A stretch of 13,865 nucleotides of DNA. It comes from Stramenopiles sp. TOSAG23-3 (lineage: Eukaryota > Sar). The translations under genes were made by a program, and so were the position numbers. The notes under the pieces were generated by a model. The model did no database searches and was not told the origin of the DNA. It was given only the letters and a program-made list of their open reading frames with translations. The stretch spans positions 1 through 13,865 of the forward strand of contig LT642603.1 in the NCBI GenBank assembly GCA_900128585.1, written 5' to 3'. Positions 1 to 8,300 of the stretch are shown piece by piece. Each line of letters starts with the position of its first letter. Position 1 is the stretch's first letter.

Positions 1-159
1 CCATTATTATTTTTATTAATAATTTATCACCGCACCCCCGACCCCCGAACCTCTTTGCTTTCATATGTTCGATTTTAACACTGATAAAATACAGAAATGC
101 AGAACAGGAAACCTCGAAAGAATAAAGACAAGCGTTGATAAAGACAGCATTATTCCAGT
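1..159 (+). promoter_or_regulatory. 5' flank and leader of the acyltransferase-methyltransferase gene
   Basis: This short region lies directly upstream of the plus-strand gene and should contain its leader and perhaps part of its core promoter. Bases 1-29 are almost pure A/T. They are followed by a C-rich patch in which ACCCCCG occurs twice in tandem (34-47). I see no clear TATA box or initiator at a defined distance, so no transcription start can be assigned. Two ATGs precede the chosen start: one at 65 (out of frame) and one at 97 (in frame, but closed by tandem stops TGATAA at 136-141). The promoter role is inferred from position only. Confidence 0.35.
97..138 (+). other. possible upstream ORF of 13 codons in the leader
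   Basis: An ATG at 97-99, with G at -3, opens a 13-codon frame of very basic composition (many Lys, Arg and Asn) that closes at TGA 136-138, followed at once by TAA 139-141. It shares the frame of the main gene but is cut off from it by these two stops. It ends 21 bases before the main ATG. If transcription starts upstream of 97, it could reduce or tune translation of the main ORF. A second upstream ATG at 65, with weak context, opens a 35-codon frame that overlaps the main start and ends at TAG 170-172. Both could be chance. Confidence 0.2.
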
Positions 160-1092
160 ATGGTGGATATAGTGGGGTCCACGGACCAGGGTCAGCACGC
201 CCAAACTATTTTGTCTTGGCTTGAGGCAGAGCTACCAAGGACACTGCCAATCTATCGATCCGTGCAGTGCGAGTGTGCTGGATTTGAAAACCAGAAAGCG
301 TTTGGGAAGAATTTAATTAACATGTTCGTTGATGATGTAAAGTGCCCTTCGGTTATTGTTCGCTGTTCAGTCGTTGATATTTCAAAGAAACGAAAAGAGA
401 TAACCGTTTATGCGTCCTCTTATGGGTCACGGAGTTTGGCATTAATTTCAATATTCCTTCAACGGTGCTTGTCAAACAAAGGCATTGTCATGGACCCCAG
501 CGAGGCGTTGCCTATTATGTTTCCGTGCCTTCCTAGAGACACAAAACCAACCATCGAAGAGACTTTGCTGCAGAACGGCTACAGCAGACAAAGGCCAGAT
601 GAAAATTGTCAAATGTGGGTACAAAAAGATGGGGCCAGACCACTGCCGGGCACATCGTTACCAGAGTCGTCAATTGAAATATCTATAGACGGGAGGAAAA
701 AAAACTTTCGCATCAGGCCGCTGTCGGATGAAGACGCGCATTTACTAGATTCCACATGGAAGTATCGTTCAGCAGATTCGATTTTAAAAATACAAAATAT
801 CATCAAGAAATACCCAACCTGTGGAATATACTTGATGTTGGAGGAGAGCGAAGAACTTGTCAGCTGGAGTGTGACGTACGAGGATGGTAGCGTCGGAATG
901 CTCTACACCGTTGAAAAATATAGACGGAATGGTCTGGCGCGAAGCGTCACGCAGCACCTGTTAGTGCGAAGGAGGAGCTTCCAACCGGGATACGCCCCAT
1001 ATGCTTTCGAATATATTGTAGAAAACAATGCACAGTCCGAGCGCCTCTCTCGATCGTTGGGATTTTTACCGATTCAGAAAGTCGACTGGGCA
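160..1092 (+). other. domain: GLYAT/GNAT-type acyltransferase half
   Basis: This codes for residues 1-311 of the fusion. Animal GLYAT proteins are about 295 residues, so this half alone is about the length of a complete stand-alone enzyme rather than a bare GNAT module. Both the GLYAT-type N-terminal subdomain and the C-terminal acyl-CoA-binding subdomain seem to be present. Family members conjugate glycine or glutamine to acyl-CoA thioesters, but single-residue changes shift specificity, so the acceptor cannot be read from the sequence. Confidence 0.7.
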
Positions 1093-1788
1093 TTTTTCCA
1101 TCACTGTAAAAAGGTCGAGCATGATGCGAACAATCCAAACTTGAAATGGGAACGTTACTTTCAAAAGGAAAGCCTGCCGTGGGATCCAGGGTGTCACGCT
1201 TCCGCATTGGAGACTATTTTGCGATTGCCTGAAAGCATTGGAGGTGTCCCTGATAGCGTAAAGGATGGAGCTGCCATCGACCTTGGCTGTGGATCGGGTC
1301 GTAACTGTTCGTACATGTGTGATTTTTTTCAGAAGGTCGTTGGTTTCGACGTCGCCGGCGGAGCACTTTGCCAGGCAAGGCAGCAGCGCCTGGAGACAAC
1401 TCGCACAGTCCCCGAATTCGTAAGAGGGGATATATTTGACATGTCAGAGGCAACACCCTTAGCTGACCAGCTCCGCGGCAAATTCGACTTTTTGTTCGAT
1501 CTGCAAGTCTTTCATGTACTCAGACACCACCCCCTGGGTGAAGCGAGGCTGATCGACTGCATGGCAGAGCTTTTGAAGCCGAAAGGCTACGCACTCGTCA
1601 TAGCAGGATGGACGGGGGCGCATGCAGGTGAAATGAGAGAGATAGGCCCACCAGTTGTCTCTAAAAGAGAAGTTCTCGCTTCGTTCTCTCGCAGATTCGA
1701 CATTATTAAAATTGAAACTGGGGTGTTCGACACAACCGAAGGGTATGAAGGTTTCCCGTGTCACATGTGCCTGTTGCGACGCAGGTAA
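160..1788 (+). CDS. GLYAT-like N-acyltransferase fused to a class I SAM-dependent methyltransferase
   Basis: Complete intronless gene of 542 residues. The start is the first ATG after tandem in-frame stops at 136-141 and has a strong context (A at -3, G at +4). Residues ~15-310 follow the layout of glycine N-acyltransferase-like proteins: an N-terminal LPRTLPIYRSV segment, a conserved stretch ~192-240 (DAHLLDSTW, KYPTCGIYL, ELVSWSV), the GNAT acyl-CoA loop RRNGLA (255-260) and the late motif SERLSRSLGF (293-302). E252, in VEKYR, aligns with the PEYR glutamate of mammalian GLYAT proposed as general base. Residues ~329-542 form a Rossmann methyltransferase: entry motif WERYFQKESLPWDPG (330-344), SAM-binding DLGCGSG (374-380), VGFDV with acidic D397, GDIFDM (423-428), FDFLFD (442-447) and LLKPKGYALVI (471-481). 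The entry motif and the late GPP...EV segment (496-506) suggest a TPMT/HOL-like subgroup. No signal peptide or membrane span is visible. By inference it joins acyl transfer and methylation on a small molecule; the substrate is unknown. Domain calls are firm; subfamily calls are less so. Confidence 0.85.
   Translation: MVDIVGSTDQGQHAQTILSWLEAELPRTLPIYRSVQCECAGFENQKAFGKNLINMFVDDVKCPSVIVRCSVVDISKKRKEITVYASSYGSRSLALISIFLQRCLSNKGIVMDPSEALPIMFPCLPRDTKPTIEETLLQNGYSRQRPDENCQMWVQKDGARPLPGTSLPESSIEISIDGRKKNFRIRPLSDEDAHLLDSTWKYRSADSILKIQNIIKKYPTCGIYLMLEESEELVSWSVTYEDGSVGMLYTVEKYRRNGLARSVTQHLLVRRRSFQPGYAPYAFEYIVENNAQSERLSRSLGFLPIQKVDWAFFHHCKKVEHDANNPNLKWERYFQKESLPWDPGCHASALETILRLPESIGGVPDSVKDGAAIDLGCGSGRNCSYMCDFFQKVVGFDVAGGALCQARQQRLETTRTVPEFVRGDIFDMSEATPLADQLRGKFDFLFDLQVFHVLRHHPLGEARLIDCMAELLKPKGYALVIAGWTGAHAGEMREIGPPVVSKREVLASFSRRFDIIKIETGVFDTTEGYEGFPCHMCLLRRR
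1144..1785 (+). other. domain: TPMT/HOL-like class I methyltransferase half
   Basis: This codes for residues ~329-542. The order of motifs is that of class I methyltransferases: glycine-rich loop DLGCGSG, acidic residue D397 at the end of strand 2 for the SAM ribose, GD at 423-424 near the adenine pocket, and FDFLFDLQVFH after strand 4. The WERYFQ...PWDPG start resembles the thiopurine methyltransferase and halide/thiol methyltransferase families, which methylate S, Se or halide. A general Methyltransf_25-type enzyme is the alternative. No residue settles the acceptor atom. Confidence 0.65.
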
Positions 1789-2342
1789 GAGGTAGTCTAA
1801 TGCTTTGAAAGTTAAGAGGAGGAGGAGGGTTTTACTCTTTCTTTCTAATTTTTACTCTTCCTTTAAACAAAAAAATTGGCTGCAATTAACATTAATGTAC
1901 TCTTTAAGAACAAAAACTTGGCTGTTATATTAAAACATACTATATATAATTTGTTTTTAAAACAAGAAAATTGGCTATTATTTAATACGAGTATAACTTT
2001 GAAAGTGAACCTGCTCCTTTGGTCCATTACCGGGTTTTCGTTCCGCCATATACTGTGAACTTATCTCTGCTCCTGAGATTTTACTAATCAATATACCCTT
2101 CTGTCACTTGGTCTTGGCTATCATTCTTACCGAGTGCTCATCTTTGAATTTATGTTAAAATGGTTCGTACTTAGTATAAGATAAGAACTCTTAATTTAAA
2201 GAAATGGAGTATCTTACATGAATTTTAATTACTTTCAAATAACAGCAAATTTTTTGTTTTTAATTGTATAAAGTTCGATTAAACAATTTTTACTCATGTG
2301 CCTATCTTTCTGCCACAGACATGTTTTTTTAAGAGTGCTGAT
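1789..2342. other. convergent intergenic region (both 3' flanks), AT-rich, no gene seen
   Basis: This stretch separates the two stop codons. It is clearly richer in A/T than the coding DNA on either side. I find no coding frame with family character, no tRNA and no other recognisable RNA. No AATAAA occurs on either strand. Weaker ATTAAA variants occur on the plus strand at 1929-1934, and on the minus strand at 2259-2264 and 2224-2229, about 80 and 115 bases past the dynein stop. These are candidate poly(A) signals at most. Other contents are a purine run followed by a pyrimidine-rich run (1814-1864), degenerate TTGGCT repeats (1853-2119) and a 15-bp odd palindrome TTGTTTTTAAAACAA (1951-1965). 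Confidence 0.6.
1853..1984 (+). repeat. three degenerate direct repeats around A-rich TTGGCT
   Basis: Three diverged copies share the order A/T-rich lead, run of A, TTGGCT, then an A/T-rich tail. The TTGGCT cores are at 1876-1881, 1918-1923 and 1971-1976. The first two copies also share TACTCTT before the A run (1853 and 1897). A fourth CTTGGCTAT occurs alone at 2113-2121. Core spacings are 42 and 53 bases, so this is not a clean tandem array. It may be a decayed local duplication or a repeated 3' UTR element. Similarity is seen by eye only. Confidence 0.35.
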
Positions 2343-5300
2343 TTAAGAAGCATTGCTAAGTCTTTCCAATAGTTCGACCTTTTTGCCCCCAGCAGACAAC
2401 CCCTTTTTCTTACACAGTGACCGCAGCTCATTGTAAGACAGCACAGAGTAGTCCACCGCAGTTTCGGACGCCTCACCACCGGGGCCATTCAATATAGCTG
2501 CATCACAAGCTACAATGGCAGTGCCACGTTGTAGAAACTGTGTCGAGTTGGTACCACTAGACCCTTCAATACGGACCGTAGTCACCAGAGTGTGTCGATC
2601 AACATCATAGTATAGGGGGACGGGCACGGCGCTGCTGGCAGCTTCAGAATCCTTCTCCCAGGAAAATATGGCCAAAGGCAGCTTGCTCGTTGGCTCTTCA
2701 GTGAGAACTAAAACATTTCCCACGACTTTCGCGCCTTCTATTTTCAAACCATCCACGACAAACATGGATGCCTCTGAACTTGCAGGCGCAGATTCAGAAA
2801 AGGTCACTTTGAGTGCAAGGTTTCCGAGCGAAACTTTCTCCAGATCGGCCTTGCTCTGCCGCGTGCGCATCATTTCGCTCTGAAATTTTTTCGCACCGTC
2901 GATATTCTTAGAAATGATCGTTTCTAGTTTACTTTCGGATCCAGACGATTCTTCTTCTTCTAGAAGACTTGAATCCTGTAAAACTGAAACTTTCTTCATT
3001 ATTCGGTCTCCTCGGTTGGCCAAGATGATTTTTTCTGCAGATGCAGACAAACCTAGCCACGTCGGAGGATTAATGGGAGATAATTTTTCTACCCACGCAG
3101 CAAAATCTGCATGTTTCGTGCCATCAGGTGCAAGCAGCCCCTCACATAGCTGAAACCCTTTGTTAAACGATTCAGCAGTAAATAGGGTTTCCAAAAAGCT
3201 ATCAAGCAGTGCCTGATCAAATTTGTTGTCAACACGACCGCCATAAAAGCTCTGTCCCAGAACAGTCCGAAGCGCGTCCCATGGTATTTCCTCTGGTGCA
3301 ACATGCACTCTCCCATTTGCTGTTCTATCAATCCACTCATCAATTGCTTTCATTCCACATACTTGGTCCGAAGACGAAAACTCGTGCGCTTTGGACCAGC
3401 CTATTGGAACGTACTGCAAGCGCTCAAGGACGACCGCATGAAACCACATAAGCAGAAAGTATACGCGACTCCTCTCAGCTGGCGCATGGTTCATCTGCTC
3501 TACAGACACAGACTGCAAGCTGCGCAAGAGACTAGCCTTAACTCCAGACGGTGGCTCAAACACAAAACTTTGTGACAGTAATATGAGACTTTGGGGGATA
3601 TTTGGACTCACTTCCGCCGTCAAGAACAACCTGAAGGATTTAGATGGACGCAGCGAATAGAGTTGCTTTTCTAAGCGGACAACAAATTTAGGGCACAAGT
3701 GTATGTTACGAAGTAACACCCAAGACCCATCTTTTGCAGCAGTAAGCACGTACTTCTCCGCGAGGGCGAAACCATCCCCAGAGCCCATGGAAAGGGACTT
3801 GATTTTCTTGTTCTTGGCAATTTCCAAGACCTTGCCACTGGCATCGTACCCAGGAAGAGAGCACAGAAGCAGAGGAGTCTTTGCAGAGCTTTCAGTTTCT
3901 ACAACGGTTGCCAAGTCGAATTCTTTGCCTCGAACGATATTTTCGCCCATGACTTGCTCAACCCACGCTTCAGCAGCTTTTGGAAGTTCGTGAGGGCAGT
4001 CTCTCCTCGCTGTCATCATCTCAAGAAACAATTTATCCTCACAATCTTCGGTCGGAGCTGCCCCAGAATTTAACAAAAGGTCAAACAAGTCTTCGTCAGG
4101 ATTGCTAACAATTTGAGCTACTCGCACGGCAAGGGTCAGCTTGTCCTCACTTAACATTCCGCGAGACGTATTTGAGTAGGTCTTCTTTAGTATTTCAAGC
4201 ATTAGGTTCTCATGGCCCCTGACTGCTAAAACGCTGTCTAACCCCCCCAAGAAGAACATTAGTGAAAATTGATAAAGGTGATGTATTTTCCCGAGCGCTT
4301 CTATTGAGAAATACAAAGTGCTGCAAGCGTTCGCGACAGGCTGATAAAATGAACTGACTTCGTTTACCGACGTCATGACTTCTGCCGCATTCGCTGACTT
4401 CTCGCCTATTTCTCTCGCTTCGGTTTTCAAAATTTCAAGCGCTGATATTACTTTGTCATCATCTAGAATAGTTCCTTCCACGCTCGCTATTTTCTGTAGT
4501 AAGATGCTTTCAAGTTCTCGAAGCCTTGCCTGGTATTCGCCTTGCAACTTCAAAAGATCTGAGCGTTGCTTGTCGATGTCTGGCCTCTCAGCTTTTAAAA
4601 CTTTGCCTAGGCATTGACTTTCCAAACTGGCAGGAGTCACCGTGAAGTTGACAAAGGTCACACGGCTACTTACATCGGGGGAAAACTTGAAAAAAGGATC
4701 TCTTGTTGTCATGTACATCAAAAACGACGGCGAAAAGTCAATTTCTTGGTCACCCAGCCGGACAAGGGTACGTCCACCTGTCTTCTGAAACTCCCGGTTT
4801 AGCACAGGATTCAATACTGGGTCAATATTTTCAACATCTTGAACCATCAAGGCAGTGCCAAATCGAAGGGCACTTTCTAATTGCTTCATGAATGCGGCAT
4901 CGAGAAAAGAGGTTGTCTTGATTTTTCTGTCGCTATTTTGGCGAAGTAGGAACTCCGAGGCTTGTCCTGAAGGATCGATAATAAGAGGATATCGGTCGAA
5001 TCTTTGCAATATAATGCCATTTTCAACGGACAAGGAATCATCAGGAAGGCCGTTCGCTTTCCATGTCAGACGTTCGCTGCCCTTTGACAGGTATTCAGTG
5101 AGTTCAATATTTTCTTTGACGGCAATCCCCGAATCTTCCAGTTGATCTCCCCAGAATTGCATCAAGTTTGTGCGCTTGCGGTGATCAAAAAAACCAGAGT
5201 AAACACAGAAGGCACTTGCCAACAGCACATCTCCTACAAGAGTAGACATCTGCGTTTGAAACGTTGTACTGCCGTCTTCCCATCGGTCCTGCTCTTCCGA

Positions 5301-8300
5301 AAGGCTTTTGAGTAAAGTTTCAGCTCTGTCGCACTTGCTTTTCACAGATTCCATCTCCCCTTTAATCTTTTCACTTTCTTTAATTAGCTGCGCATACTCG
5401 GCTTTGTAAGTGGCAATAGATGATTCCAGCGTGGATATTTCCGCAGATAGTTCCTCATCACGCTTGGTCAATTCCATGTTCTCTTCGGCCAGCTTCTGCA
5501 CTTCCATTTTCAAAGGCGCCACGCGATTCGCAATCGCCGCGTACTCTATTTGTGAGCGAAGCCATTTGTAGAGTGGACCGCAGGCTTTGTTCGCTCTCGA
5601 AACTTTCTCAAAATTGAAACCATCTCTCTTCAGAAACTTGTTTTCCACCAACTCTCTGGTCTCTGTCATTAAAGTTTCAGACTGGAAATCAACCACACTT
5701 GATATGAAGGACCCACCTCGTAAGTAACCACGAATGGTACCCCATGGAATTTCTTTCTTTGGGTCAGACTCTCCGCTAACCAAGCAGATAACTGCCTCTA
5801 GGGTAATTTTGACTGCAGGCGGCGGATTCCCCATAGCTTTCATCTCATCTAAGTGTCTTCTCTTGATGCTACGGACTGCTTCTTGAGCTTCCAGCAAAGC
5901 GGGCTCGGCTTTGGCAAGGTCACTCTCTGCTTCCACCCTACGTTCTTCTACCACTTTATTTCTCTCATCAAGTTCAGCCTTTAACTTCAAAGATTCTGTT
6001 TTTCGGCGCTCTGCTTCATTTTGGTCCTTTACCATTTGTTGCAAAGTCTCATTTGCCTGGGCGTTTTTTTTTGCTAACTCACTCTCTTTTGCAGCGAGAC
6101 CCGTTTTTAGTTTAGCGACATTTTCTGCTGTTTCGTTTAATTTCCCCAAACCAATGGCCAAATGCCGTTGCTCCTCTTCTAGCTCCGATCTCTTCTCTTC
6201 GTAGATGGATATCATGTGGGAAATAAAGTCCAGGAAATCGCGCGGAGAGACTATCTTTGTTTTCTCTTCTCTCACTATCTCGTGAAACTTTACCAGGGAC
6301 TTAACAACTGCTTCGTCGTTATCTCCAACATCCACAAATTTGGTAAGTTCCCTGCCTACATGCTCAAGAGCAGTAACCGACCAGTTTCCAAACCAGTCAA
6401 CAACGCATCTATTGAAAAGAGCTGGGGACGTGGCAGACCTGCTTTTGAAGTCACCGCCAGCCGGGTTCATAGTAAAAACTATATGAAGATTGTTTTGCAC
6501 ATTTTTGGTAAAAAGACGGAACAATTCCTCGTCCGAATCAACCATACTGCTGGTGCGCGCTCGCATTTCTTGCATTAAAGCGCTTAGTTCATCGTCTTCA
6601 AACAGCCCCGGAACCTCGCCACTAGCAAGCAACGCATTCATGTGCTCCAGAAAAGCACTGTCGAGGACATTTGACTCGTCAAATATAAAGCATATTTTCT
6701 CATCTTCACAGCCAGCTCTCTTCATAATATTCCGTAAATCAACATCAAAATCTTCAATGGAATATTTTCTTGTTAACTTGATCTGGAAAATACTTAAGCC
6801 GTTCATCCAGGCACAAAATTTAGATAGCACAGTTTTCCCTGCACCACTTTCGCCAACAAGGAGCAAGTGCCCCAGAGGCTGCCGTAAAACACGATCGATG
6901 CGAAGAACATGGTCTAAAACTTCATCGAATACCACCAGTTTGACATCCAATTCCTCTTCGTAAAATGTGCGAAGTCTTGCTTCCACGTGCTGTCGCAATG
7001 GGTCCGCCTCTACCTCTTGATACCTTTTACTGAGCCAATTAGAGTACAATATTGGTCGAGCGATGCATTCGGGGTCAGCTCCTGGAAAGTGAGACATTGC
7101 AATTTGATCAAGTTTCTTCGAGCACCATTCCTGCTCTTCAGCTGTGGTTAATCTATCAGCAAACAAGCGTAACCCTTCATGAAGCCATATGCGGACCAGA
7201 TCCTCTAGGACCATATCTGCATTCTCCTTGATAGCTTCATAAAGAGCTCGCACCCACCTACTCAACTCTCTTGGACTGTAAATGTAATGTGGCTGTGCAG
7301 AAGGCTTGAAGTAAGCACGGTTTTCGACGTAGGTTTCAACCATTGCTTCCGTGAGAGGGGCGCTGTAAGACCGTAAGTTGGGCTGTAATTTTAGCAGCGC
7401 ACGACTAAAGGTGCCGTATATTTGACCCAGTGACATTGGAGAAGGGAAATCAACGAAGACCAAGGGGGCATGCCGTAACCAGCGATTTGACATGGTCACA
7501 CGACCAGGGTCTGTAGGGGGGTTACAGGCTCCCACGAATTGTATGCGCTGTAAGGAAACCCAATCATTCGTTTTTTCCCTCCAAAACCCTTTGCGCTCAG
7601 TCAATTGGCGCAGAAAAGTGATCACACGTTGGGTTCCGTAGACATCATTGACAGGCAAGTTGATTTCGTCGCAGAATATTACTAGCCACTTTCCTGGAGC
7701 GGTCGGACTAAGGACAACTCCGTCACGGGTTGAACGATAATCACAGTATTGGTGAAACGTTTTCAGAATCAAATCTGGAGTTGTGCCACTGGAAAAGTTC
7801 AGCGCAGCTAACATTAAGTCTGGCATTGCTTGCAAAACAGACGTCAGTGTCATGGTTTTCCCAGAGCCCGGCGGACCGCAGAGAATGAGTGGTACGTGCT
7901 TCGAAAGCCAACTTTGCAATACTTGAACGTGACGAACAGTGTCAACAGTTGGAATAACAACATCAGTGGACAATACTTTGTGACTTTCAATGTCCATCAA
8001 AGGGACGCTAGATTTCCAGGGTCTCCACTCGCCATCTTCAATATTTACTTCATAGTCTAAAAGAGTTTCTTCCTCCTTTAACGTTGGCAAATTGCCATGC
8101 CAACGCAATGCAGCTTCTTGTGCAAACTTTGTTCGAGATTCCTGATTCAGGGAACCCCCGAACCCCCAAAGCATTGCAAAGAGCAGCCACTTTTGAAGAA
8201 AGTTATTTCTATGCTCAATTTCCATCGGAAAGTCAACATGAGTATCATTGTACTCTTGAACTAGATCTTGTCCGTGAGACAACAGAACCATCATAGAATG

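Noticed and set aside
1951-1965. Palindrome TTGTTTTTAAAACAA as a terminator hairpin
   Set aside because: It is all A/T apart from one G and one C, has no real loop, and is expected by chance in such AT-rich DNA. The genes are eukaryotic, so a bacterial-type terminator is not expected.
1876-2058. A plus-strand open frame of 60 codons in the intergenic region
   Set aside because: It opens at a non-ATG codon, is composed mostly of Asn, Leu, Ile and Lys as expected from AT-rich DNA, and shows no family motif.
2085-2128. TTTACTAAT followed by a pyrimidine-rich stretch, resembling an intron branch point and 3' splice site
   Set aside because: No matching 5' splice site or downstream exon was found, it lies in non-coding DNA, and neither gene shows introns elsewhere.
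2294-2488. A minus-strand 64-codon frame at the dynein 3' end
   Set aside because: It overlaps the dynein frame in another phase. The dynein frame encodes the SAP motif here, while this one has no recognisable content.
5911-6963. Several plus-strand frames of up to 157 codons opposite the dynein stalk and AAA4
   Set aside because: They are antisense shadows of a strongly conserved coding region, rich in Ser and Phe because they mirror Glu- and Lys-rich codons.
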